From NCBI RefSeq assembly GCF_020509005.1, contig NC_063018.1, forward strand, positions 744,001 to 808,000: DNA of 64,000 nt. Reading direction: 5' to 3'. Of this stretch, positions 52,835 through 63,771 are shown piece by piece. The position numbers were made by a program, and so were the translations under genes. This DNA comes from Fulvia fulva (Eukaryota > Ascomycota > Dothideomycetes > Mycosphaerellales > Mycosphaerellaceae). Each line of letters begins with the position of its first letter. The stretch's first letter is position 1. The notes under the pieces were generated by a model, which ran no database searches, was not told where the DNA came from, and saw only the letters and a list, made by a program, of their open reading frames with translations.

Positions 52835-53277
52835 TGTCAGGGCGAGAGCCTGGCCTGTGAGATGTAAGGGTGAAAGCGAGAATGCAGGTGCGAAGTGCAG
52901 ATGCAAAAGGGTATGGTATGATTGCTACACAAAACAAAAGACGAAGAAAGCAAGAGAGGCCTGGGGAAGGCCAGATATTTATACGCGACCCTCGCGAGTG
53001 CGTGTCCCCGCATCAACAGGGCTAACCCGTGCGAAGCCGCGCTTAGCAGCTTTGCTCAAAACCTTATTCCAACCTGCCCTACGTTCCGAGTCTTCCACGT
53101 GCTTCAAGGTTTGGTAGAGGGGTGAATCTGGAGGGCTGGGTCCCGTAGTGAATGTTGCGGGGCATGTGATTCTTGGCGTTCACACACCAAGCTGGACTGT
53201 CACTTCTTGACGACTTCTGAGCGCTCTGAGGCTCTTCTGTCCCCACCTTCTGTACACTCTGTGGGGAGACCATGACA
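52835..53277 (-). repeat. 5' LTR of gypsy G1 (443 bp)
   Basis: Identical by eye to 47141-47583. It contains the promoter-side TATA box at 52983-52976 on the minus strand. Confidence 0.93.
52976..52983 (-). promoter_or_regulatory. TATA box in the G1 5' LTR
   Basis: TATAAATA in the LTR that precedes gag. It is the likely core promoter of the element. Confidence 0.55.
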
Positions 53278-53282
53278 CTTAC
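53278..53282. repeat. Target-site duplication CTTAC, right copy (G1)
   Basis: It pairs with 47136-47140. Confidence 0.92.
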
Positions 53283-56200
53283 TCAACTACAGAAGTCTAA
53301 GGCAAGTTCCCCTCGTTAGAGTAGTTACTTAACTCCTATACTTTATCCTATATAACTGACTAAAGCTACCTCTTTAGATCTATAACTTCCTTAATAAGGA
53401 AGAAATAGATCAAAGTAGGAGGTAGGTTTTTATTAGCCACTTATATTAGGAATATAGAGATAAGTAGGAGAGCTAGTAGAAAAGTTGTTTTGGAAGATGT
53501 CCTACTTATACCTAAGCTAGGAGTAAACCTGGTTTTATAGAACCAGTTTAGTAAGTAGTTTAGTATATAACCTCTATTATTTACTCTTGTTTCCCCCTCT
53601 AGTAAGACTGTTATCTAGACAAAGCTCCTTAGGGGGGTTCTATTTGTTGATAAGATTTCTCCTCTCCTATAAGAACGGGCACATTACTTTTTATGTACAC
53701 CACTAATAGAGAATGCCTTTGTGACTACTTAATTAGAGACCGACCTGAAGTAGTAGGAGCTTTAGTATAGAAGATTTGTACACTTTAGGAAGAATTTGCT
53801 CTAGAATCTTTATAAGGTAATAGACTTAAAAGAACCTATTCCTATCCCTAAGGATGGCTTTCACTAGTATAGAGTATGTTTAATAGCAAAGATAAAGAAG
53901 TACAAAGGCAAAGTTATAGAGAGAAGACCTGAAAGACTTGCCCTTATATCTATTGACATATGTGGCCTACTACTAATCTTAAGACTAGGATTTAAATACT
54001 AGCTTGAGATTGTTAACAACTTCTCTAGGAAGAAGTGGACCTTTCCTCTTAGGAAAAGAGAAGATGCTCCAGTTGCTCTCTAGAACTAGAAGATCAAAGT
54101 AGAGAGGAAATTATTAGCGTAGCTAAAAGCAGTAAGACTTAATAATACAAAAGAACTTATTGTATTAGTAAAGTAGTAGGAGAAGGATTTAGGAATTAGG
54201 CTCGAGCCGACTAAGGTATACAACTCTCTATAGAATAGACTAGTTAAGAGGTCAATACAAACCTTAGAGGACTCTATAAGGGCAATGCTTAAAGAGGCTA
54301 AAATGCCGGTTGAATTTTGGCCTAAAGCACTAGAGGCCTAAACTTATATAAGGAACAAACTGCTAAATAGCCTAGATTACGATAGGTTCAAGGTTTCACT
54401 AGATAAGGCTTTTGATAGTATTAAACCGACTATCAACCATTTAAAAGTTTGGGGATACAAAGCTGTTATCTATATAGACATAAGATCCTAACCTTAATAG
54501 GCAAGAAGTGGTAAGCTAATAAATAGGGGTAAAGAAGTAGTGTTTATTAGGTATATTAAAAACATAGCTAAAGCCTAGCTCTTTTAGGAACCAGACATAA
54601 GAGCTGTTAAACAACACATACATACAGACTTCTTTAAGGACTAGCCTAGAGGTAATATAGATCTCAATATTCTAACATTGAATCTACTAAGTAGTGTACT
54701 AGCTAGGAAGCCCTTAGGAAGGCCGAGGAAGAACGTATCCTTAGGACAATCTACCTACTATTCAGGCGTCTATTAGAGTACCCCCGAAATAGATCAGCTA
54801 ATTAAGAGCCCTAAAGTCGCTTAGCCGAGAAAGCTATTTATGTAACTTCCCTAACCTCCGGAGAACGTAGGGGAATTTCAGAAAATCGATCAGCTAATTA
54901 AGAGAAGCTCCCTAGATCCCTAGGAAATAGACGTTACTAGGTCACAAGTGACGGTCCCTAAATCATCCCTTAGAAAGAGAAAGGCTGACTATAATGTTAA
55001 GGGCTATGACATGAAACAGAAAGCCCTAAAATCTATAGTCCCTAAGCCCGAACTAACTACTAAAGTAGGAGAAGCAATAGACCTCTTAGAGAACCTTGCT
55101 GCTTTTTACTAAGCTTTCTTTATAGCTATATAATTAGTAGACAGTTCAATACTATAGGATAGCGAATTCCTAGAAGAAGTTAAGGAAATGGCCTTTATAG
55201 TAACTATAGAAGCTATTATATATAAGCAAGAGGTCCTAATTCCAAAATCCTATAAGGATGCTATAAATAATAAGAAATGGGGACATCTTTAGAAGGAAGC
55301 AATCCAAAAGGAACTAGATGCTCTACAGAGTAACAATACCTAGGAAAATTCTGTTCTACTAAAAGGAGCAAATCTAGTTATATTAAGATAGGTCTTTAAT
55401 ATTAAGAGAAGCATTAGTAGAGCTATTGAAAAGTTCAAGGCTAGACTAGTTATAAGGGGCTTCTTATAGAAGTTTGGTGTTGACTTTATAGAGACATTTA
55501 TACCTATAGTAAGACAGGACACCCTTAGGGTGTTTATAGCTATTATGTATAAGAAGGATCTTCATCTTTACCAAGTGGATATAAACAATGTATTCACAGA
55601 AAGCACCCTCTATAAAGACATCTTTATGTTACTACTACTAGGAGTTGAGCTTCTACTAAACATAGTGATCAAAATCCTTAAAAGCTTGTATAGACTTAAG
55701 CAAGTAGCTAGAGATTGGAGTCAACTCTATATATTAAAGCTTAGAGAGATTGGATTCACATAGTCAAAAGTGGATCTATACCTACTTATCTATAAGAAGA
55801 GGGAGATCATAATCCTTATATATATAGATGACATTCTAATTACTGCACCAAAGTTAATAGATGTTCTCTAGTTCAAAAGAGAACTTAGCAAGATCTTCAA
55901 GATTAAAGATCTAGGTAAACCTAAAAAGATCCTTAGCATAAGAGTCATAAGGGATAGGAAGAGAGGAATCCTAAAACTTGACTAAGGACACTTTATTAGG
56001 GACAGCCTAGCTAAGATAGGAATGAACTATAAGAAGGCAGCACCTATATACTTACCTATAGACAGCTATAAGGCTCTCAAACCTTCAAGCCACGTAGATA
56101 AGAGGTATAACAAGGCAGAGTACTAGAGTATTAATAGTACTTAGATGTGGCTAGTAACAATTACAAGGCTAGATATTGCTTTTACCCTAGGAAGGATGAG

Positions 56201-56902
56201 CTCATTTGTGAGTGACCTATCTACCTACTATATAAAGGCTTTGAAGAAGATCACTAGGTACCTAAGATCATACCCTAATCTAGGACTTTAGTTCTCAAAG
56301 TCTAGAAAAGGACACCTTATTAGATACTATAATTCTAATTATGCAATAGACAAAGTAGATAGAGTCTTAATCCTTAGGTATGTCTTCTTCCTCTATAGGG
56401 TACCAGTTTCTTAGATAAGCAAGAAGCAAAAGTCTGTAGCAACATCTATAATAGAGGCTAAATATATAGCTATAAATGTATGTACAAAGCAGTCCTAATT
56501 CCTAGCTTTACTACTAAGAGAAATAGATTGTCTAGAGTTAGTAGGAGACTGTTCCTATTAACTAAGAATCACTAGAAACTAGGAGACTATATCAAATTTG
56601 AGACTAGTCCAATTAAGAGGTGACAATCAAGCTGCCCTTACCCTAGTAAAAGATGTACATGTTTATAACAAGTCGAAGCACATTGACATTGCCTATAACG
56701 CTATTAGGAAACTTTAGTAGAGGAGGCTTATTACTATTAAGTACACCCTAACCTCTAAGATAGTTATAGACGGGTTTACAAAACTAAAGACTAGTCTATA
56801 CTTCTAGAGGTTTATAAGCTAGCTGAACCTGTTATAAAAAGGTCTAAGTACTATTGATAGGAAGTGAGCAGGCTATAACCTCCTATACGAGATAAGTAGG
56901 AG
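53283..56902 (+). pseudogene. C2 protease end, integrase, reverse transcriptase and RNase H
   Basis: After the G1 insertion the copia frame resumes with STTEV. Landmarks: LIPKLGVNLVL (53,500); the pre-integrase and integrase part with ERRPERLALISIDICGL (53,917), KWTFPLRKREDAPVAL and RAMLKEAKMPVEFWPKALEA (54,280-54,340); RT with FIAIMYKKDLHLYQVDINNV, an open stretch at 55530-55763; the catalytic ILIYIDDILIT at about 55,810; RNase H with KITRYLRSYPNLGL (56,250) and EAKYIAINVCTKQS (56,455). TAG stops derived from CAG or TGG break the frame repeatedly, but the catalytic YIDD is kept. Confidence 0.8.
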
Positions 56903-57130
56903 TATTAAGATGTAGCATCTTAAAGGGAGTCAACAATAAGGAAGTGATCTAGTAGCCTAAGGCATCTACGATGACTTAGCTTATAGGGAGATACCTTCTC
57001 TCCCCTTTAGCTTAGATAGACATCCAATACAATCAACACATTAGTTCCTAATATATTGCTATATACTCGTGCTATTAGTCAGTTAAAGATTGATCTCTTA
57101 CTCTACTCCGCTACTATCTACCCGTACCTA
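56903..57130 (+). repeat. 3' LTR of copia C2, last 7 bp missing
   Basis: It matches C3's LTR in inverted form over 228 bases without a gap. It breaks off after CCCGTACCTA, where C3 continues TTTAATA. Confidence 0.85.
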
Positions 57131-58840
57131 ATTTCGACAGCTAGTATAGTAGTGTTCTCCTAAAGCTAACTATAGTAACCTTCCGTACTAAGGTAGATAG
57201 TCTACGCTTCGTATATAGATAGACGTAAGGTGATCCTTAGCGAAGTATTAAGCCGAGGATCCCTATGCCTAGACAGTAGTCCTTTAACGAGTTTAAGACT
57301 AGAGAAGAGTTGTTAGATTAGATAATACGCTAATATTGTATACGTAATAAAGGAATTAAGGCTATAGTTAATATTACTACCTATAAGTAAGAATAAGGCG
57401 AAACCTTTATAGCCTTCTATACCCGCTACTCGAAGTTACGCGCCTAGATATTATAGACTAATAAGACCGAGCTTATACTATTCCGTAACCGACTAAACCG
57501 TAAGTACTTTATTAAGACCTTTAGCGACCGCGAAGTCGACCGCCGCCTAGATAGTATATAAGACGTTATCGAGGAGTATATTGTACTAGACGAGAGCTTC
57601 TACGAGACAAATCGACTATACCCGTAGAGGGAGCGCCCCCGTAGTAATAGCAACTCGAACGGTAATAGCGGCTAGAATAACTAGAATAACGGTAACGTAG
57701 TTACCGGTACCGCTACCGGTATAGTAGGTGCCTTAGTATAGCGCCTACTATAGTACGCTAGTACTAAGAAGAAGGAGGATCTACCGACATATCTATAGAA
57801 CCTACCTACGCTTAACCGTAAGTAGCGCGAAGACCTTAAGAAGTAGGGTAAGTACTACCGCTACCGTATAGGTTCTTACGTATCGACTAACCCTAAATGC
57901 CTAATATATAGGTACGATAGCGACTATCGCCTACCGCGTCTACGTAATACTACGCCGAATCTAAACGCGAACCTCAGTTCCCTAGCCGCCGATCCGTAGT
58001 AGGGAAATAGTACGACCGCTACCTAAGCGTAGTAGATAGCGGTCACCCGAACTTCCTAGGACAGAAAGAGTATAAGATTAAGAGACACGGAATGTAAGAG
58101 ACGGTAATAGACTATAGTAAGGAGCTTAAGATATCGGCATACGTACTAGATAAACAATAGCTAGCTATATACCCTTATATATTATTACCCGTAATGATAT
58201 AATATAGAAAGGCTCGAGGCCTTATAGATTCTACTTCTACCTCTCTCTTTCTTGACTAGAAATTCATACGCAAATACACAATACCCCTGATCCCTTTGAC
58301 GCAAAGCCGACGACTAATACTAGGAGATAGAATGGCTACTATACGGCAGATTATATACGCGGCCCTTATAGACGTAGTTATCGGCGATCATTACGAGCAA
58401 ATGTTATACTACGTTACCGACCTCGAATACGATATTGTCTTTAGCCTACTATAGCTTATAGCGTATAACCTAAACATCTTCTAGGAGATAGACGAGGTAG
58501 TATTCAGATCGGATTACTACTTTGGTCACTATCTATAGAACAAGACATCGATAATAGTATAATCCCTAAACTACCGCGAGAAGAAGAAGTAGGCACTAGT
58601 ACGGTACGGACTAGAGCCCTTTACTAGAGAAGTAGCGAGCTTTATAGTAGGAGGGGTAGAGCTGAACGTCTTATTATATAACCTAGAAGACATAGACGAT
58701 GAAGAAGTAGACTACTAGGGCGTTTCTTAACGCGCGTAGGGGATGTACGCGTACCGGCCTAGGGCTAAGTACTTCTACATTATGCCTACTAGGCGTAAGA
58801 GCGACGGCGGAGAGCTTAAGCTAAGTGTAATAGCTACTAA
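57131..58840 (+). pseudogene. Gypsy-type gag and protease fragment G3
   Basis: The frame starts at once after C2's broken LTR: SFNEFKTREELLD at about 57,288, ETFIAFYTRYSKLRA, TELILFRNRLNRKYFIKTF and VIEEYIVLDESFYETN, which is the gag fold of gypsy elements. A Ser/Asn-rich tract and an altered knuckle (about 57,850-57,920) follow. Near 58,350-58,560 comes a retropepsin-like region with DVVIGDHYEQMLYYVTDLEYDIV. It has no LTR of its own here and no RT. It fuses without a visible border to copia RNase H sequence of C1. Confidence 0.5.
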
Positions 58841-59525
58841 TAATCTAGACCAATTTTATGTCGCGGATCTAATAAAGCGGTATATAAAAGTACTAAAGAA
58901 GGTCTCGAGATACCTAAGGTCGTTCCCCGACCTAGGGTTAATATTTAGACGTAGTAGCGGTGCCCTAACCGGATACTTAGACTCCGACTACGCGATAGAT
59001 CGAGTAGATAGGGTCTCAATTCTAGGACATGTCTAGCTAGTATACGGTACGCCTATATCCTAGATAAGTAAGAAGAAAAAGTCTATAGTAATCTCTACTA
59101 TAGAGGTAGAGTTTATAGCGATAAATGCCGCCGCGAAATAATCCTAGTTCCTAGCGGCTATCCTCCGAGAGATAAACTACCCGGGGCTAGTAGGAGACTG
59201 CTCTTTCTAACTAATAGTCCTAGCCGATAGGAGTACCGTCGACGAACTAAGACTAGTACGCCTTATAGGAGATAACTAGGCGGCTCTAACCTTAGTTAAG
59301 GACGCCTATATCTACGAAAGATCTAAGTATATTAATGTTACCTATAACTATATTAGGTACCTCTAGTAGTAGAGGAAGATCAAAGTAGAGTACTACTATA
59401 CTAAGGAGATAGTAGTAGATAGTTTAACTAAACCGCTAGCCGGTCCCTAGTTCTAGACCTTCGTATAATAGCTATAGCTAGTATAGTAGGAACAATAGTT
59501 CCTTACCTTACGACCTAAGTAGGAG
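58841..59525 (+). pseudogene. C1 RNase H region
   Basis: Copia RNase H landmarks: VLKKVSRYLRSFPDLGLIF at about 58,890, LTGYLDSDYAIDRVDRVS at 58,967, SKKKKSIVISTIEVEFIAIN at 59,068 and LREINYPGLVGDCSF at 59,163. The frame has TAG stops, but 58,743-59,033 is open. C1's 3' LTR follows directly. Confidence 0.65.
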
Positions 59526-59916
59526 TATTATAAATATAGGTTAGTAGGTATGTCGTACGGTACTAAAACTGACTTAGTATATACTAAGCTAGTCGAGATA
59601 ATAGTACGGTAATACTACCGAGACACCGTACGAATAGTAGGAGCGACTTAGAGGACCTAAAGTCGCTTAGCTAGTTAGTACGAGACTATCGGAGGAACTA
59701 CCGTTATAGGATAAGATATAGGTAAAACCGATAAGGCGTAGTAAAACAGAACTAGGACTAGAGCAATATCCCTCTATATAGGTATAAGAGACGTAGTCTC
59801 TATACTAATAGTAGAGACACCTTTAGTACTAAACACTGTTCTACTATATACCTTCGTATACTATATTAGCCCTTCCTCCTTCCCTATTACGTGTCCTAAC
59901 TTCCGTATATATATAC
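59526..59916 (+). repeat. 3' LTR of copia C1 (391 bp)
   Basis: It is the partner of 26621-26986 plus 43889-43932. It contains the uninterrupted G2 target CCTATTACGTGTCCTAAC. It ends within or just before TATATATAC, where the inverted copia C3 begins, so its final bases are lost or shared. Confidence 0.75.
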
Positions 59917-60151
59917 TATTAAATAGGTACGGGTAGATAGTAGCGGAGTAGAGTAAGAGATCAATCTTTAACTGACTAATAGCACGAGTATATAGCAATA
60001 TATTAGGAACTAATGTGTTGATTGTATTGGATGTCTATCTAAGCTAAAGGGGAGAGAAGGTATCTCCCTATAAGCTAAGTCATCGTAGATGCCTTAGGCT
60101 ACTAGATCACTTCCTTATTGTTGACTCCCTTTAAGATGCTACATCTTAATA
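59917..60151 (-). repeat. 3' LTR of copia C3 (235 bp, complete)
   Basis: On the minus strand it reads TATTAAGATG...CCTATTTAATA, the RIP form of the ends kept in C2's 5' LTR (TGTTAAG...CTGTTTAACA). Confidence 0.85.
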
Positions 60152-63100
60152 CTCCTACTTATCTCGTATAGGAGGTTATAGCCTGCTCACTTCCTATTAA
60201 TAGTACTTAGACCTTTTTATAACAGGTTCAGCTAGCTTATAAACCTCTAGAAGTATAGACTAGTCTTTAGTTTTGTAAACCCGTCTATAACTATCTTAGA
60301 GGTTAGGGTGTACTTAATAGTAATAAGCCTCCTCTACTAAAGTTTTCTAATAGCGTTATAGGCAATGTCAATGTGCTTCGACTTGTTATAAACATGTACA
60401 TCTTTTACTAGGGTAAGGGCAGCTTGATTGTCACCTCTTAATTGGACTAGTCTCAAATTTGATATAGTCTCCTAGTTTCTAGTGATTCTTGGTTAATAGG
60501 AACAGTCTCCTACTAACTCTAGACAATCTATTTCTCTTAGTAGTAAAGCTAGGAATTAGGACTGCTTTGTACATACATTTATAGCTATATATTTAGCCTC
60601 TATTATAGATGTTGCTACAGACTTTTGCTTCTTGCTTATCTAAGAAACTGGTACCCTATAGAGGAAGAAGACATACCTAAGGATTAAGACTCTATCTACT
60701 TTGTCTATTGCATAATTAGAATTATAGTATCTAATAAGGTGTCCTTTTCTAGACTTTGAGAACTAAAGTCCTAGATTAGGGTATGATCTTAGGTACCTAG
60801 TGATCTTCTTCAAAGCCTTTATATAGTAGGTAGATAGGTCACTCACAAATGAGCTCATCCTTCCTAGGGTAAAAGCAATATCTAGCCTTGTAATTGTTAC
60901 TAGCCACATCTAAGTACTATTAATACTCTAGTACTCTGCCTTGTTATACCTCTTATCTACGTAGCTTGAAGGTTTGAGAGCCTTATAGCTGTCTATAGGT
61001 AAGTATATAGGTGCTGCCTTCTTATAGTTCATTCCTATCTTAGCTAGGCTGTCCCTAATAAAGTGTCCTTAGTCAAGTTTTAGGATTCCTCTCTTCCTAT
61101 CCCTTATGACTCTTATACTAAGGATCTTTTTAGGTTCACCTAGATCTTTAATCTTGAAGATCTTGCTAAGTTCTCTTTTGAACTAGAGAACATCTATTAA
61201 CTTTAGTGCAGTAATTAGAATGTCATCTATATATATAAGGATTATGATCTCCCTCTTCTTATAGATAAGTAGGTATAGATCCACTTTTGACTATGTGAAT
61301 CCAATCTCTCTAAGCTTTAATATATAGAGTTGACTCCAATCTCTAGCTACTTGCTTAAGTCTATACAAGCTTTTAAGGATTTTGATCACTATGTTTAGTA
61401 GAAGCTCAACTCCTAGTAGTAGTAACATAAAGATGTCTTTATAGAGGGTGCTTTCTGTGAATACATTGTTTATATCCACTTGGTAAAGATGAAGATCCTT
61501 CTTATACATAATAGCTATAAACACCCTAAGGGTGTCCTGTCTTACTATAGGTATAAATGTCTCTATAAAGTCAACACCAAACTTCTATAAGAAGCCCCTT
61601 ATAACTAGTCTAGCCTTGAACTTTTCAATAGCTCTACTAATGCTTCTCTTAATATTAAAGACCTATCTTAATATAACTAGATTTGCTCCTTTTAGTAGAA
61701 CAGAATTTTCCTAGGTATTGTTACTCTGTAGAGCATCTAGTTCCTTTTGGATTGCTTCCTTCTAAAGATGTCCCCATTTCTTATTATTTATAGCATCCTT
61801 ATAGGATTTTGGAATTAGGACCTCTTGCTTATATATAATAGCTTCTATAGTTACTATAAAGGCCATTTCCTTAACTTCTTCTAGGAATTCGCTATCCTAT
61901 AGTATTGAACTGTCTACTAATTATATAGCTATAAAGAAAGCTTAGTAAAAAGCAGCAAGGTTCTCTAAGAGGTCTATTGCTTCTCCTACTTTAGTAGTTA
62001 GTTCGGGCTTAGGGACTATAGATTTTAGGGCTTTCTGTTTCATGTCATAGCCCTTAACATTATAGTCAGCCTTTCTCTTTCTAAGGGATGATTTAGGGAC
62101 CGTCACTTGTGACCTAGTAACGTCTATTTCCTAGGGATCTAGGGAGCTTCTCTTAATTAGCTGATCGATTTTCTGAAATTCCCCTACGTTCTCCGGAGGT
62201 TAGGGAAGTTACATAAATAGCTTTCTCGGCTAAGCGACTTTAGGGCTCTTAATTAGCTGATCTATTTCGGGGGTACTCTAATAGACGCCTGAATAGTAGG
62301 TAGATTGTCCTAAGGATACGTTCTTCCTCGGCCTTCCTAAGGGCTTCCTAGCTAGTACACTACTTAGTAGATTCAATGTTAGAATATTGAGATCTATATT
62401 ACCTCTAGGCTAGTCCTTAAAGAAGTCTGTATGTATGTGTTGTTTAACAGCTCTTATGTCTGGTTCCTAAAAGAGCTAGGCTTTAGCTATGTTTTTAATA
62501 TACCTAATAAACACTACTTCTTTACCCCTATTTATTAGCTTACCACTTCTTGCCTATTAAGGTTAGGATCTTATGTCTATATAGATAACAGCTTTGTATC
62601 CCCAAACTTTTAAATGGTTGATAGTCGGTTTAATACTATCAAAAGCCTTATCTAGTGAAACCTTGAACCTATCGTAATCTAGGCTATTTAGCAGTTTGTT
62701 CCTTATATAAGTTTAGGCCTCTAGTGCTTTAGGCCAAAATTCAACCGGCATTTTAGCCTCTTTAAGCATTGCCCTTATAGAGTCCTCTAAGGTTTGTATT
62801 GACCTCTTAACTAGTCTATTCTATAGAGAGTTGTATACCTTAGTCGGCTCGAGCCTAATTCCTAAATCCTTCTCCTACTACTTTACTAATACAATAAGTT
62901 CTTTTGTATTATTAAGTCTTACTGCTTTTAGCTACGCTAATAATTTCCTCTCTACTTTGATCTTCTAGTTCTAGAGAGCAACTGGAGCATCTTCTCTTTT
63001 CCTAAGAGGAAAGGTCCACTTCTTCCTAGAGAAGTTGTTAACAATCTCAAGCTAGTATTTAAATCCTAGTCTTAAGATTAGTAGTAGGCCACATATGTCA

Positions 63101-63771
63101 ATAGATATAAGGGCAAGTCTTTCAGGTCTTCTCTCTATAACTTTGCCTTTGTACTTCTTTATCTTTGCTATTAAACATACTCTATACTAGTGAAAGCCAT
63201 CCTTAGGGATAGGAATAGGTTCTTTTAAGTCTATTACCTTATAAAGATTCTAGAGCAAATTCTTCCTAAAGTGTACAAATCTTCTATACTAAAGCTCCTA
63301 CTACTTCAGGTCGGTCTCTAATTAAGTAGTCACAAAGGCATTCTCTATTAGTGGTGTACATAAAAAGTAATGTGCCCGTTCTTATAGGAGAGGAGAAATC
63401 TTATCAACAAATAGAACCCCCCTAAGGAGCTTTGTCTAGATAACAGTCTTACTAGAGGGGGAAACAAGAGTAAATAATAGAGGTTATATACTAAACTACT
63501 TACTAAACTGGTTCTATAAAACCAGGTTTACTCCTAGCTTAGGTATAAGTAGGACATCTTCCAAAACAACTTTTCTACTAGCTCTCCTACTTATCTCTAT
63601 ATTCCTAATATAAGTGGCTAATAAAAACCTACCTCCTACTTTGATCTATTTCTTCCTTATTAAGGAAGTTATAGATCTAAAGAGGTAGCTTTAGTCAGTT
63701 ATATAGGATAAAGTATAGGAGTTAAGTAACTACTCTAACGAGGGGAACTTGCCTTAGACTTCTGTAGTTGA
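60152..63771 (-). pseudogene. C3 integrase, reverse transcriptase and RNase H
   Basis: It is the mirror of 53283-56902. The open RT stretch with FIAIMYKKDLHLYQVDINNV lies at 61524-61291 and has the same protein sequence as in C2. The catalytic YIDD is at about 61,235. The frame is broken by the same TAG codons as C2. Single-base differences from C2 that I noticed are C/T or G/A, for example at about 60,209 and 60,491. Confidence 0.8.

Larger units (their letters stand above)
47141..53277 (-). mobile_element. Intact Ty3/gypsy chromovirus G1 (6,137 bp), recent insertion
   Basis: Two 443-bp LTRs (TGTCA...TGACA), which I read as identical base for base, flank an internal region with open gag and pol frames on the minus strand. 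The element is flanked by CTTAC duplications. Next to the 3' LTR (left side) the minus strand reads GGGGGGGCTAC, a purine tract suited to plus-strand priming. At the other end the internal sequence starts TCACAAAAGACCAACAAACC, without the TGG expected of an ordinary tRNA 3'-end primer site. The base composition is balanced, with normal CA/TG content, unlike every neighbour. The element looks complete and undamaged. Confidence 0.95.
45375..57130 (+). mobile_element. Ty1/copia element C2, RIP-damaged, carrying the young gypsy G1
   Basis: The LTRs are 45375-45609 (235 bp, TGTTAAGATG...CTGTTTAACA) and 56903-57130, which is 7 bp short at its outer end. Without G1 the element is about 5.6 kb. Gag, protease, integrase, reverse transcriptase and RNase H follow in copia order with scattered stops, mostly TAG. 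The rest of the sequence is milder in damage than C1 or G2. No target duplication is visible, because the outer end of the 3' LTR is lost. An inverted, nearly identical copy (C3) lies at 59917 onward. Confidence 0.8.
26621..59916 (+). mobile_element. Ty1/copia element C1, interrupted by several nested insertions
   Basis: The 5' LTR is split (26621-26986 plus 43889-43932) by gypsy element G2, and the 3' LTR is at 59526-59916. Both copies start TATTAYRAATATAGGTTAG (an RIP form of TG...). Internal parts are the gag-protease region (about 44,100-45,374) and an RNase H end (about 58,850-59,500). Between them lie copia C2 and a gypsy gag-protease fragment. The integrase and most of the reverse transcriptase are missing. 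The right end abuts the inverted copia C3, so no target duplication can be read. C1 was inserted in the pogo element at 26,620/26,621. Confidence 0.7.

Noticed and set aside
45375..57135. Target-site duplication for C2
   Set aside because: The left flank (ATACT) and the right flank (ATTTC) do not match, and the 3' LTR lacks its outer 7 bases, so no duplication can be claimed.
57131..58840. Possible second intact gypsy element to the right of C2
   Set aside because: Only gag and a protease-like part are present, with stops. There is no RT, integrase or LTR.
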